From Vreelandella profundi (lineage in GTDB: Bacteria > Pseudomonadota > Gammaproteobacteria > Pseudomonadales > Halomonadaceae): DNA of 64,000 nucleotides. Location of the stretch: the NCBI RefSeq assembly GCF_019722725.1, contig NZ_CP077941.1:3286001-3350000 (forward strand). Direction: 5' to 3'. The translations under genes and the position numbers were made by a program. This document shows positions 45,489-55,283 of this stretch, in pieces. Every line of letters starts with the position of its first letter. Position 1 is the stretch's first letter. The notes beneath the pieces were generated by a model, which saw only the letters and a list, made by a program, of their open reading frames with translations, searched no databases and had not been told where the DNA came from.

Positions 45489-48464
45489 ATGTATATGCAA
45501 AAAAGTATTGCCGAAGCCACCGTCGGTCATATCGGAAGTCGTCAGGCTCGAGTCGAGGACGCAGCTCTGCTTCAAGGCCAAGGTCGCTACGCTGACGACA
45601 TGGCGACACCACCAGGGACCCTGCAAGCCGCTGTTGTCCGTTCTCCCCATGCCCACGCCCGTATCCGTTCGGTGGATGCCTCACGCGCTCTGACTATGAA
45701 AGGCGTACATGGTGTGCTCACTGGCGACGACGTCAAGCGCTGGTCTAACCCATTTCCGGTAGGCGTCAGAGCACCTATGGAGCATTGGCCTCTGGCTGTC
45801 GACAAGGTGCGCTACGTTGGCGAACCGGTCTGCGTAGTGATTGCCGACGACCGCTACCTAGCCGAGGATGCTCTGGATGCCGTTCAGGTCGAATACGAGC
45901 CGCTGACACCGATCATCGACCCCGAAGCGGCCACCCTAAATGATGCGCCGATTCTGCACGAAGCCGTAGGCAGCAACGTGGTAAACGAACGCAACTTCCG
46001 CTACGGCGACCCGGAGCGGGCTTTCGCCGAAGCGCCACACCGCATCACACTGAAGGTTCAGTACCCGCGAAACTCCTGCACGCCGATTGAATGCTACGTG
46101 GTACTGGCGCAGTACCTGCCAGCCTCGGAAACCTATGATGTGATGGCCAATTTCCAGGGCCCCTACGCGCTGCACTCGGTAATGTGCCGGGCACTCAACG
46201 TGCCGGCCAACCGCCTGCGCCTGCGTACCCCGCCGGATTCCGGTGGCAGCTTCGGCATCAAGCAGGGGGTGTTCCCCTATGTGGTGCTGATGGGCTTGGC
46301 CTCGCGCAAGGTCGGTGCTCCGGTGAAGTGGGTGGAGGATCGCCTCGAGCATCTACAGGCCTCTTCCAGCGCCACCAACCGCGTCTGCGAAATCGAGGCC
46401 GCCGTGGAAGCCAATGGCCGCGTCACGGCCCTGCGCTACGACCAGATTGATGATTGTGGCGCTTACCTACGGGCCCCTGAACCAGCCACCTTCTACCGCA
46501 TGCACGGCAATCTCAGTGGCGCTTACACCATCCGAAACCTGGCGGTGCGCAACCGGGTGGTGCTCACCAACAAAATGCCTACCGGGCTGAACCGCGGATT
46601 CGGGGGCGGTCAGGTCTATTTCGCCCTTGAGCGGCTGATGCAACACGTCGCTGCAGAACTCGGCCTCGACCCGCTCGAGGTCATCCAGCGCAACCTGGTT
46701 CCCGCTGGCGTGTTCCCTTACCGCGCAGCAGCGGGCGCACTGCTCGATTCCGGCGACTATCCTGCTGCTGTGGAACTGGCGCGCCGTAAAGGCAATCTCG
46801 ACGAGCTCCTACAGCGCCGTGACCAGGCCCGTGCCGAGGGACGTTTGTATGGCATCGGCTATGCCGCTGTGGTGGAACCCTCAATCTCCAACATGGGCTA
46901 CATCACCGTCGCCATGACGCCGGAAGAGCGTCAGAAGGCTGGACCGAAGAATGGAGCAGTGAGCACTGCCACAGTCAGTGTCGACCCGCTCGGCAGCGTG
47001 ACCGCTCACGTGTCCTCGACACCGCAAGGTCAGGGCCATCAAACAGTGGTGGCGCAGATCATTAGCGAGTTACTAGGTGTGAAGCTGGAAAGCATCAACG
47101 TGAATGTCGAGCTGGACACCGGCAAGGACGCCTGGTCGATAGCCTCCGGCAACTACTCGAGCCGCTTCTCCGGCGCCGTCGCCGGGTCGGTGTATAACGC
47201 CACCTTGAAGATCCGTGAACGCATGGCCGCCATCGCCGCGGACATGTGGCAGGTATCCTCCACTGACGTCCGCTTCGCCGACGGCAAGATCTTCGTAGAG
47301 AACGGCCCTAGCCAGCCCTTTCATCGTGTGGCTGGCACCACCCATTGGTCACCGGGCCTGCTGCCGGAAGGCGAAACAGGCGGTCTGCGGGAAACTGCCT
47401 TCTGGACGCCTCCCCAACTCGAGGCGCCGGACGACCAGGACTGCATTAACAGCTCTCTGTGTTACGGCTTCATCCTCGATTTCTGCGGAGTAGAGATCGA
47501 TCGTGTCACCGGTCAGGTACGCATCGACAAGTACGTCACTACCCATGACGCCGGGCGCATTCTCAATCCAATGCTGGTCGAGGGACAAATCCTCGGTGCC
47601 TATTCCCAGGCGCTAGGCGTGGCGCTAATGGAAGAGTTTGCCTACGGCGAGGACGGCAGCTTCCTTTCTGGCACCCTGGCCGACTACCTGATCCCGACCG
47701 CACCGGAGGTAGTCGACCCGGTGATCCTGCACATGGAAACTCCCTCGCCCTTCACCCCGCTGGGGGCTAAGGGTGTCGGTGAAGGCAACAACATGAGCAC
47801 TCCGGTGTGCATCGCCAATGCCGTAGCCGATGCGCTAGGCCGCTCTGACATCAAGCTTCCTCTGACGCCGTCGCGGGTTCGCTCAATGATCGGCATCGAC
47901 GAGCCGACGGCGCCAGAAGGTCTTGTTATGGATGCACCGAAGGTAGCCGGTGGTTCGGCCCTGCAGGCTAACGACTTGATTGAGATTCCCGCGTCACCGC
48001 AGCAGGTATTCGACGCCATTCTCGACCCCGAGACGCTGAAGGCCATCATCCCGGGTTGCCACGCCTTGGAACTGGAAAGCGAAAACCATTACCGGGCCGA
48101 CGTCACCGTCGGCGTGGGCATGATCCGCGCGCGCTTCGCCGCACGGGTCGCCCTGACCGACCTCGATCCACCGCACTCGCTACGTCTGTCCGGCTCCGGC
48201 AACAGCCCTATGGGCTCGGCTACCGGCAGCGCAAAGATCAATCTGGTGGCGCTGGAGAACGGGAATACACGGTTGGAGTACGCCTATGAGGCCGCAGTGA
48301 CCGGTAAGGTCGCCGCCGTCGGCGGGCGCATGTTGCAGAGCGCCTCGCGCGTAATCATTGGCCAAATATTCACCCGTCTGGCCCAGCGGCTTTCCGGCAA
48401 GCCTATCGACACCAGCCTGTGGCAGCGCCTGCGCGCCCTGCTCGGCATGGGAGGTACGAAATGA
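45489..48464 (+). CDS. hmfA: Molybdenum hydroxylase large subunit fused to a CoxG-like domain (probable furoyl-CoA dehydrogenase)
   Basis: A 991-residue xanthine-dehydrogenase-family catalytic subunit that binds the molybdopterin cofactor. The N-terminal a/b hammerhead region (ARVEDAALLQGQGRYADD) and molybdopterin-binding part (PDSGGSFGIKQG, NRGFGGGQVYF, STPQGQGHQT, GAKGVGEGNN) fill residues 1-800. The last ~150 residues (IEIPASPQQVFDAILDPE, then GSGNSPMGSATGS) form a CoxG/SRPBCC domain. With FAD and 2Fe-2S subunits, a CoA ligase and a hydratase-family gene directly downstream, the order matches hmfABCDE of 2-furoate degradation. Another heteroaromatic acyl-CoA is possible. Confidence 0.75.
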   Translation: MYMQKSIAEATVGHIGSRQARVEDAALLQGQGRYADDMATPPGTLQAAVVRSPHAHARIRSVDASRALTMKGVHGVLTGDDVKRWSNPFPVGVRAPMEHWPLAVDKVRYVGEPVCVVIADDRYLAEDALDAVQVEYEPLTPIIDPEAATLNDAPILHEAVGSNVVNERNFRYGDPERAFAEAPHRITLKVQYPRNSCTPIECYVVLAQYLPASETYDVMANFQGPYALHSVMCRALNVPANRLRLRTPPDSGGSFGIKQGVFPYVVLMGLASRKVGAPVKWVEDRLEHLQASSSATNRVCEIEAAVEANGRVTALRYDQIDDCGAYLRAPEPATFYRMHGNLSGAYTIRNLAVRNRVVLTNKMPTGLNRGFGGGQVYFALERLMQHVAAELGLDPLEVIQRNLVPAGVFPYRAAAGALLDSGDYPAAVELARRKGNLDELLQRRDQARAEGRLYGIGYAAVVEPSISNMGYITVAMTPEERQKAGPKNGAVSTATVSVDPLGSVTAHVSSTPQGQGHQTVVAQIISELLGVKLESINVNVELDTGKDAWSIASGNYSSRFSGAVAGSVYNATLKIRERMAAIAADMWQVSSTDVRFADGKIFVENGPSQPFHRVAGTTHWSPGLLPEGETGGLRETAFWTPPQLEAPDDQDCINSSLCYGFILDFCGVEIDRVTGQVRIDKYVTTHDAGRILNPMLVEGQILGAYSQALGVALMEEFAYGEDGSFLSGTLADYLIPTAPEVVDPVILHMETPSPFTPLGAKGVGEGNNMSTPVCIANAVADALGRSDIKLPLTPSRVRSMIGIDEPTAPEGLVMDAPKVAGGSALQANDLIEIPASPQQVFDAILDPETLKAIIPGCHALELESENHYRADVTVGVGMIRARFAARVALTDLDPPHSLRLSGSGNSPMGSATGSAKINLVALENGNTRLEYAYEAAVTGKVAAVGGRMLQSASRVIIGQIFTRLAQRLSGKPIDTSLWQRLRALLGMGGTK

Positions 48465-49288
48465 AACCCGCCGTATTCGACTACGTCCGCGCGGCCAACA
48501 AGCGCGAGGCCCTGCAGCAGCTTACAGAGCACGGTGAGCAGGCCCGGATCATTGCCGGCGGCCAGTCGCTGATGGCCGTTCTGAACATGCGCCTAGCCCA
48601 GCCGAAGGTGCTGATCGACATCAATCAGGCCAGCGATCTGCATTATCTGAAGGTGGAAAACAACTGCCTTAAGGTCGGTGCGGCGGTGCGTCAGGTCGAA
48701 CTGCTCGACCGTACAAGCTTAGTCGATGAAGTCCCCCTGCTGGCCCAGGCGATGCCTTGGATCGGCCACTTCCAGACGCGCAATCGCGGCACCGTGTGCG
48801 GCTCGGTCGCGCATGCCGACCCGAGCGCCGAAATTCCGCTGTGTCTGGTCACTTTGGGCGGCACTGTAGTGCTCGAATCGCTCAAGGGCAAGCGCCGCGA
48901 GGTTCCCGCCGCCGAGTTCTTCCAAGGCGTGCTAACCACTGAGAAGCGGCCGGACGAGATGGTCGTGGAAGTCCAATTTCCACTGCGTGAGGCCGACGTG
49001 ATCTACCGCTTCCACGAGGTCGCCATGCGCCACGGTGACTTCGCCCTGGTGGCGCTCGCCGCCTGTATCCGCCAAGGAGAGGTGGACCTGGGTGTCGGCG
49101 GCGTCGCCGACCGGCCAACGTTGCGCCGCCTGCCCTTGGGGGCAGAACTGAAGGATTCACTCAATACCCTGGCCTGGTCGCTTGGCGCCCAAGACGACGT
49201 GCACGCCAGCGCACCCTACCGCCGCCAGCTGGTACGGGAACTGGGCCAACAACTGATCGAGGACAACGACCATGCACGTGCGAGCTGA
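48461..49288 (+). CDS. hmfB: FAD-binding subunit of the molybdenum hydroxylase
   Basis: A 275-residue CoxM-type subunit that passes electrons through FAD. Visible are the flavin-binding motifs RIIAGGQSLM and TRNRGTVCGSVAHADPSAE. I choose the ATG at 48461, which overlaps the hmfA stop as ATGA and has GGGAGG upstream; a frame from 48419 lies inside hmfA. The C-terminus overlaps the next gene by 17 bases. Confidence 0.78.
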   Translation: MKPAVFDYVRAANKREALQQLTEHGEQARIIAGGQSLMAVLNMRLAQPKVLIDINQASDLHYLKVENNCLKVGAAVRQVELLDRTSLVDEVPLLAQAMPWIGHFQTRNRGTVCGSVAHADPSAEIPLCLVTLGGTVVLESLKGKRREVPAAEFFQGVLTTEKRPDEMVVEVQFPLREADVIYRFHEVAMRHGDFALVALAACIRQGEVDLGVGGVADRPTLRRLPLGAELKDSLNTLAWSLGAQDDVHASAPYRRQLVRELGQQLIEDNDHARAS

Positions 49289-49787
49289 TCAGCGCTTCCC
49301 CATACAGATAGAACTCAACGGCCGTCAACGCGAAGGGCTCGCCGAGCCGCGCATGCAGCTGTGTGATTTCCTGCGCCACGAATTGGGCACCACCGGCGTG
49401 CATGTCGGTTGCGAACACGGCGTCTGCGGCGCCTGCACCGTGCTGGTCGATGGCGTTGCCTCACGCTCCTGCCTAATGCTCGCCGTGCAGGCCCACGAGC
49501 GCCGGGTCGACACGGTGGAGTCGCTATCACGTGACAACATCATGAACGACCTGCAGCAGGCCTTCAGCCGCCACCACGCACTGCAGTGCGGCTTCTGCAC
49601 CGCGGGCATCCTGATGTCCTGCGTGGAATTCCTCGAGCGCGTCCCGAGCCCGGACGAAACCCAAGTTCGCGACATGCTCTCCGGGCATCTGTGCCGCTGC
49701 ACCGGCTACACCGGCATGGTCCGGGCGGTGCTAGAAGTGGCGCAGCAACGACAAGTAACACTTGTGGAGAACAACAACGATGTTTGA
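49272..49787 (+). CDS. hmfC: 2Fe-2S subunit of the molybdenum hydroxylase
   Basis: A 171-residue CoxS-type electron-transfer subunit with two [2Fe-2S] sites: the plant-ferredoxin type GCEHGVCGACTVLVDG and the C-terminal CGFCTAGILM followed by HLCRCTGYTGMV. It overlaps the FAD subunit gene and the ligase gene, consistent with strict co-translation of the three-subunit enzyme. Confidence 0.8.
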   Translation: MHVRADQRFPIQIELNGRQREGLAEPRMQLCDFLRHELGTTGVHVGCEHGVCGACTVLVDGVASRSCLMLAVQAHERRVDTVESLSRDNIMNDLQQAFSRHHALQCGFCTAGILMSCVEFLERVPSPDETQVRDMLSGHLCRCTGYTGMVRAVLEVAQQRQVTLVENNNDV

Positions 49788-51309
49788 CCTTGGACGCAGC
49801 TTTCTCGCCGCGGTCGAGCGGCGCCCCAATGCCGTAGCGATCAGCGACGGCGACCTGAAGAAGAGCTACGAGGCTTGGTTCAGCGACATCCAGCGTGCCG
49901 CGCACGGCCTCGAAAGGCTCGGCCTGAAAAAAGGTGACCACCTCGTGGCGGTGATGCAGAACCGCTGGCAGATGGCGACCCTGCACTGGGCCTGCCAGTT
50001 CAGCGGTATCATAATGACCCCGCTCAACTGGCGCTCCTCCGCCGACGAACTCGCTTGGTGCACCAATGACGCCGAAGCGCGTGTGGTTATCCATGACGAT
50101 TCCGCCCAAGAAGCCGTTGCCGGTTGCGGCAAGAGCACCTGGCAGTGCGTCAGTGTCGGCCAGCCGGGCAACGATAGCGCGATCAGCTTCGAAGAACTGT
50201 GCGCCGAAACGCCAAGCGAAATCATCCTGCGCGCCGACCCCGAGGACTGGTCGTTGATGCTCTACACCTCCGGCACCACCAGCCGGCCTAAGGGCGTGCC
50301 GCGCCGCCACCGCGCCGAGCGCGCCGCCGCGGTCGCCCACGTAGCGCAGAACATGTACGGCCAAGAGGAATGCACCCTCGGCGTGATGCCGCTCTACCAC
50401 ACCATGGGCGTGCGTTCGCTACTGTCGATGGCATTGCTAGACGGGCATTTCGTCTGCGTGCCAAAGTTCGATGTGGAAGCCACGCTGGACGCCATTGAGC
50501 GCGAGAAGGTCACCAACCTGTACTTGGTGCCGACGCTCTACCACATGCTGATTGAACATTCGGCCTTTAGCCCCGAGCGGGTAGCCAGCGTCACCAAGCT
50601 AGGTTTCGCCGGCGCGGCCATGAGCGATGGGCTGCTGCAACGTGTTGAGGCCGCGTTCAAGCCGGAGCTGTTCGTCAACCACTATGGCAGCTCGGAAATC
50701 TACACCTTCACCATCGACCAGAAGGCCAGCGCCAAGCCTGGCTCGTCTGGCCGCAGCGCGCTGAACCAACGCATTCGCGTGGTGGCGCTGGGCAGCGAGT
50801 CGCCGGACGACCTCTGCAAGCACAACGAGGAAGGCCAGATCATCGCCGACCTGTCCAGCGACGAGGCCTTCGAAGGCTACTGGAAGCGGCCCGACGCCGA
50901 TGCCAAGTCGATCCATGAGGGTTGGTACTTCACCAGCGATACTGGCTTCTTCGACGAGGACGGCGACCTGTTCGTGACTGGTCGTGTCGACGATCTGATC
51001 ATTACCGGTGGCGAGAACGTCAGCCCGGCGGAGATCGAGAACGCCCTATCGCTGCACCCTGCGGTCGAGGAAGTCGCCGTGATCGGCCTACCCGACGAAC
51101 AATGGGGCAAGCTGGTCGTCGCCTTCATCAAGCTGCGTCATCCGATTACTGAGGAAGAGCTGGACGCCCACTGCGTATCCTCGGGTCTGGCGCGCTTCAA
51201 GCGCCCGCGCCGCTATGAATTCATCGACCAGATCCCCAAGTCCCCGGTCGGCAAGATCTTGCGCCGCGTACTGGTGACCGATTACGGCCACCCCACTTCC
51301 GCCAACTAA
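49780..51309 (+). CDS. hmfD: Acyl-CoA ligase, AMP-forming (probable furoyl-CoA synthetase)
   Basis: A 509-residue adenylate-forming ligase with LMLYTSGTTSRPKGVPRRH (P-loop), NHYGSSEIYTF, YFTSDTGFFDEDG, GRVDDLIITGGENV and the C-terminal lysine PKSPVGKILRR. It would activate the aromatic acid to its CoA thioester, the substrate of the hydroxylase. The ATG at 49780 overlaps the hmfC stop by eight bases and has GGAGA before it. In-frame codons from 49762 lie in hmfC. Substrate by context only. Confidence 0.75.
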   Translation: MFDLGRSFLAAVERRPNAVAISDGDLKKSYEAWFSDIQRAAHGLERLGLKKGDHLVAVMQNRWQMATLHWACQFSGIIMTPLNWRSSADELAWCTNDAEARVVIHDDSAQEAVAGCGKSTWQCVSVGQPGNDSAISFEELCAETPSEIILRADPEDWSLMLYTSGTTSRPKGVPRRHRAERAAAVAHVAQNMYGQEECTLGVMPLYHTMGVRSLLSMALLDGHFVCVPKFDVEATLDAIEREKVTNLYLVPTLYHMLIEHSAFSPERVASVTKLGFAGAAMSDGLLQRVEAAFKPELFVNHYGSSEIYTFTIDQKASAKPGSSGRSALNQRIRVVALGSESPDDLCKHNEEGQIIADLSSDEAFEGYWKRPDADAKSIHEGWYFTSDTGFFDEDGDLFVTGRVDDLIITGGENVSPAEIENALSLHPAVEEVAVIGLPDEQWGKLVVAFIKLRHPITEEELDAHCVSSGLARFKRPRRYEFIDQIPKSPVGKILRRVLVTDYGHPTSAN

Positions 51310-51340
51310 CACTATTGCTTTACACGAGGAAAGAACTTAC

Positions 51341-52144
51341 ATGAATACTCAGCAGATCGAACAATTCCTGAGCACGGAGTTCGACGGCTTCACCGTGGAA
51401 CTGAACCTCGAGCACGAGCGCGGGGACATCATCCTCGGCCGCCCGCCGTTCAACGTCATCGCCATGAGCCAGCGTGAGATCCTGCGCCAAGTCTTTGAAG
51501 CGTTTGATGCCCATTCCGGGATCCGGGTGATCGTGTTACGTGCCCAAGGCGAACACTTCTCCAGCGGCGGCGATATCAAAGGCTTTTTGGAGGCCTCGCC
51601 GGAGCACGTTTCTAAGCTGGCCTGGAACGTCGCCGCGCCGGAGCGCTGCACTAAGCCGGTGATCGTGGCCAACCGCGGCTACACCTTCGGCGTCGGCTTC
51701 GAGCTGTCGCTGGCCTGCGATTTTCGAATTGCGTCGGAAACCACCCGCTATGCTCTGCCCGAGCAAAACCTCGGTCAGATTCCCGGTTCCGGCGGCTCGG
51801 CTCGGCTACAAAAGATGATCGGCATCACCCGCACCAAGCACATCGTTATGCGCGCCAAGCGCATCTCCGGCCAGCAAGGTTATGACTGGGGCTTCGTCAC
51901 CGAGTGCGTGCCCGACGCAGATCTAGAAAGCACCGTCGACGCACTGGTCGATGAACTGCGCCGATTCTCGCCGCTCGCCCAGCGTACGGCGAAGAAACTG
52001 ATCAACGACAACGAGGACGCATCACTAAAGGTCGCCATTGAGATGGAAGGCCACTGCTACAGCCGCCTGCGTAGCTCGGCGGACTTCAAGGAGGGCGTCG
52101 AGGCGTTCCACAGCAAGCGTCCGGCCGTATTCCGCGGCGAGTAA
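51341..52144 (+). CDS. hmfE: Enoyl-CoA hydratase/isomerase family protein (probable 2-oxoglutaroyl-CoA hydrolase)
   Basis: A 267-residue crotonase-fold protein: IRVIVLRAQGEHFSSGGDIKGF (oxyanion region), FGVGFELSLACDFRIA and PEQNLGQIPGSGGSARL. In the furoate pathway a crotonase-family enzyme (HmfE) hydrolyses 2-oxoglutaroyl-CoA after ring opening. AGGAAAG precedes the ATG. It lies 31 bases after the ligase gene and is followed by a hairpin. Confidence 0.72.
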   Translation: MNTQQIEQFLSTEFDGFTVELNLEHERGDIILGRPPFNVIAMSQREILRQVFEAFDAHSGIRVIVLRAQGEHFSSGGDIKGFLEASPEHVSKLAWNVAAPERCTKPVIVANRGYTFGVGFELSLACDFRIASETTRYALPEQNLGQIPGSGGSARLQKMIGITRTKHIVMRAKRISGQQGYDWGFVTECVPDADLESTVDALVDELRRFSPLAQRTAKKLINDNEDASLKVAIEMEGHCYSRLRSSADFKEGVEAFHSKRPAVFRGE

Positions 52145-52158
52145 TACCTATGTGACTG

Positions 52159-52186
52159 CGACGGTTGCACGTCTGGGCAACCGTCG
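52159..52186 (+). terminator. Hairpin after hmfE
   Basis: A 10-base perfect stem (CGACGGTTGC / GCAACCGTCG) with an 8-base loop lies 15 bases behind the stop. It lacks a T run, so it may attenuate rather than end transcription before the transporter gene. Confidence 0.45.
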
Positions 52187-52288
52187 ACCTAGCACCTGAT
52201 GCCCTGTATGGGCTAAGCGCTAAGCGCCCCCCACCGTATGCCAAACCGCCCTGGCTCTTATAAAACAATTAACTAGCGGAGCACACCC

Positions 52289-53518
52289 ATGTCTAGCCCC
52301 GTCGCACCCGATGCAAACGCTTCCCATGCCGAACCAGTTACGAAGACCCCCTTGCGCCATGCATTCAACTCGAAGTCCATCAGTGCAGGTGTTGTCGCCG
52401 CGCTGTTCGGTTGCACTGGCCCTGCGCTGGTCATTATCAATGCCGCCGAAGCAGGGGGCCTGACCAATGGCCAGACGGTCGCCTGGCTGTTCGCCGTGTA
52501 CGTGCTGGGCGGCCTGATCAGCCTTTTCATGGCGCTGCGTTATCGTCAGCCGATCTGCGGTGCCTACACCATTCCCGGCGCAGCGATCCTGGTCGGTTCG
52601 CTCAGTGTCATTCCCTTCAGCGAGGCTATCGGGGCCTTCATCATTAGCGGCCTGCTAGTGCTGATCCTCGGTGTCACCGGGTTGATTGGCCGGTTAATGC
52701 GCTGGCTACCGATGCCGATCGTGATGGCGATGATCGCCGGTGCGCTGATCCGCTTCGCCACCGGTGCGGTGGACTCGGTTGTCACCGCGCCCATCATCGC
52801 AGGAGCCGCGGCGCTGAGCTTCTTCCTCGTTACTCGGTTCGCCAAATCGGTACCACCGGTGCTGGTGGCTGGCGTTGTTGGGCTGGTCCTGGCCTTCGCC
52901 ATGGGCCAACTGCAGCCGGCCGACGTGAATATCGGTTTCGTCATGCCGGCTTTCACCCTCCCTAGTTTCTCTCTGGACGCTTTCCTGGCTATCACCATCC
53001 CGCTGACGGCACTGGTGATTGGTGCAGAAAACGCTCAGGCGACCGGTGTGCTGATTACAGAGGGCTACCGCCCTCCGGTCAATGCAATGACGGTAATCAG
53101 TGGCATCGGAGGCATGCTCGCCGGGCTACTCGGCGGTCACAACGCTAACATTGCCGGCCCGATGACCGCCATATGCTCCTCTGAGCAGGCCGGTGAGGAC
53201 CGCAACCTGCGTTATGGTGCAGCCTTGGTGAACGGTGCGCTGTTCGCGCTGTTCGGCTTATTCGCCGGGCTTGCCGTACCCTTCATCCTGGCTTTCCCCA
53301 AGGCGCTGATCGTCGTGATCGCTGGCCTGGCCATGCTGGGCGTACTGCTCGGCGCACTGCAGCAGGCCTTCCAAAAGGGCGGTTACTGCCAGATCGGCGC
53401 CTTTATTGCGCTAGCCGTGGCGATGAGTCAGTTCTCCTTCATGGGCATCAGCTCGCCGTTCTGGGCACTGCTATTTGGAGTTTTGGTGTCCGGGCTACTG
53501 GGCGAAATCAAGCGCTGA
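52289..53518 (+). CDS. BenE-family aromatic acid transporter
   Basis: A 409-residue membrane protein of the benzoate:H+ symporter (BenE/YdcO) family with about a dozen hydrophobic segments; GVVAALFGCTGPALVIINAA, GAYTIPGAAIL and GGHNANIAGPMTAIC are typical. It probably imports the aromatic acid degraded by the operon, and is 144 bases downstream of hmfE on the same strand. Confidence 0.85.
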   Translation: MSSPVAPDANASHAEPVTKTPLRHAFNSKSISAGVVAALFGCTGPALVIINAAEAGGLTNGQTVAWLFAVYVLGGLISLFMALRYRQPICGAYTIPGAAILVGSLSVIPFSEAIGAFIISGLLVLILGVTGLIGRLMRWLPMPIVMAMIAGALIRFATGAVDSVVTAPIIAGAAALSFFLVTRFAKSVPPVLVAGVVGLVLAFAMGQLQPADVNIGFVMPAFTLPSFSLDAFLAITIPLTALVIGAENAQATGVLITEGYRPPVNAMTVISGIGGMLAGLLGGHNANIAGPMTAICSSEQAGEDRNLRYGAALVNGALFALFGLFAGLAVPFILAFPKALIVVIAGLAMLGVLLGALQQAFQKGGYCQIGAFIALAVAMSQFSFMGISSPFWALLFGVLVSGLLGEIKR

Positions 53519-53524
53519 TCGGAT

Positions 53525-53555
53525 GTGACTACCGTGCCAATCGCACGGTAGTCAC
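53525..53555 (+). terminator. Hairpin after the BenE-type gene
   Basis: A perfect 13-base stem (GTGACTACCGTGC / GCACGGTAGTCAC) with a 5-base loop lies six bases after the stop. There is no T run. Its strength and place suggest a transcript end or mRNA-stabilising hairpin. Confidence 0.55.
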
Positions 53556-54200
53556 CTATAGCGGACTGTGATGAGGTGCATCAAAATTCATTAATGGACA
53601 GGGCTTACCCGCTACTCCTAACTTGGGCTCAAGCCAATCAGGACGACAGCCACGCCCTGCAATGGCATTTGCGGTGTCGTCGCAATACGGTCGGTACCGC
53701 ACAGACAATGCCGATTCATATAAATAAAACTATAACTATCAGATATTCGAGCCTGGCTATGGCGTTCTCAATGAATTGTCGGCGTGTCATCAAATTCGAT
53801 TTCGGCTATCAGTACCTCAAGGGTTAACTGACTGGAACAGTCCTCTTATAGTGCAGCCATTAATAGAATAAGATGAAAAACGATCTCACCACTCCCGAGC
53901 TCAAGGGCTAAACCTAGATAAATGAGGCACAGCGCAACATAAAAAAACTGATTCAGGGCAAGCCCTGTTGATCCCTGAGAGCAGCATGAGTCTGAGCTGC
54001 GGTGAAAAAAGGGGCCTTGGGCTAAGCCAGAGCCATTATCAAACGCCGCTAGAGCCGGTGCTAAAACGAAGAACGGCCACATCGGTCTCTTAGCTATAAA
54101 ATCCGGGCATACTCTTCAGTAGCAACGTGGATGTGCAGAACCGTAGACATTACAGACTTACGCGGCGCCTCATGCGACCGCCCATAACGAGGATGCTGTT
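53556..54200. other. Gap between the transporter and xdhC-like genes
   Basis: About 650 bases without a convincing gene. Short open frames at 53576-53827 (plus) and 53846-54082 (minus) show no family signature. The composition is lower in GC than the genes on either side, so this may be a join between two imported segments. Confidence 0.45.
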
Positions 54201-55169
54201 ATGCGTCAACTCGACCTTCAGGTCGTTCACACCGCTTTGCAGTGGGCTCGCAAGGGTCACTCCTTTTGGCTGTGCACGGTGCTTTCAACCTACGGCTCGG
54301 CACCCCGTACACCCGGCGCGATGCTGGCCGTGCGGGCGGACGGCCAACTCATCGGCTCCCTTTCAGGCGGCTGCGTCGAGGAGGCCTTTCTCGAAAGTCT
54401 CGCTGACGGCGAGCTGCGTGCACCGACCCAGATCGTCCTGTATGGGGAGAGCGATGAAGAGCGTCAGCGGCTGCAACTGCCGTGCGGCGGTGTTCTTAAG
54501 GTACTAGTCGAGCATCGCGCACCGGACAAAACCTGGGTCGACCATCTGCAGGGCATGTACAACGCACTGCTCGGCCAACGTCGGTTGGTGCGTGAACTCG
54601 ACCTGTCCTCCGGTGCCTTCGTGCTCATGGCGGACGACCATGGCGGCGAGATTGCGCAGCTCCTGAACGAACGCGTGCGAATACGCATCGGCCCTGTGCT
54701 TAGGCTGATTCTTGCCGGGTTGTCGCCGGTGGCCGAATACTGCGCCAGCTTCGCTCGTACCATCGGCTGTGAGGTGATTGCCTGTGACCCGCGCGAAGAG
54801 ATGCTGCGACGCCCACCCGAGGGAGTCCAAGTACATCCAGTGCTGCCTTCCGAATTCATCGCCGCTGGCCATTGCCACGAAGCTACCGCTGTGGTCGCAC
54901 TGACCCACGACCCACGCATCGACGACTTGGCGCTGATGGAGGCAGTGCGTTCCCCGGCCTTTTACATCGGCGCTATGGGCTCGCGGCAAACCTCCATCCG
55001 GCGTGCTGAACGGCTGAGCCGGGTCGGCGGACTGTCTTCACAGCAGATCGCGCGGATCCACATGCCCATCGGGCTTGACCTCGGCAGCAAAACGCCTGCC
55101 GAGATCGCCTTATCAGTGGTCGCCGACGTACTGCGCGTTTATCACGGGAAAGGTCGCGATGCGCTCTGA
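54201..55169 (+). CDS. XdhC/CoxI-family molybdenum cofactor maturation factor
   Basis: A 322-residue XdhC-type protein that holds and sulfurates the molybdenum cofactor and inserts it into xanthine-dehydrogenase-family enzymes. The N-terminal XdhC_CoxI domain has STYGSAPRTPGAMLAV and GSLSGGCVEEAF; the C-terminal Rossmann domain has the late GAMGSRQTSIRRAERL and IGLDLGSKTPAEIALSV. It most likely serves the hydroxylase encoded upstream. Confidence 0.87.
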   Translation: MRQLDLQVVHTALQWARKGHSFWLCTVLSTYGSAPRTPGAMLAVRADGQLIGSLSGGCVEEAFLESLADGELRAPTQIVLYGESDEERQRLQLPCGGVLKVLVEHRAPDKTWVDHLQGMYNALLGQRRLVRELDLSSGAFVLMADDHGGEIAQLLNERVRIRIGPVLRLILAGLSPVAEYCASFARTIGCEVIACDPREEMLRRPPEGVQVHPVLPSEFIAAGHCHEATAVVALTHDPRIDDLALMEAVRSPAFYIGAMGSRQTSIRRAERLSRVGGLSSQQIARIHMPIGLDLGSKTPAEIALSVVADVLRVYHGKGRDAL

Positions 55170-55283
55170 AACGAAAGTAGTAGACTTGTCGCTGATCGAC
55201 CTACACCTGCCGCGGCAGGTTGGGTGATAAACTTATAGAGCACACCATCCTGCCACTACACCCGCGACCATAAGGAGCTAGCG

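Noticed and set aside
41599..48464. Recent inverted duplication of the hydroxylase large subunit
   Set aside because: The relic and the intact protein differ at roughly one third of positions by eye, too many for a recent copy.
53576..53827. 83-codon plus-strand frame after the BenE-type gene
   Set aside because: Residue pattern looks random, no ribosome site and no recognised family.
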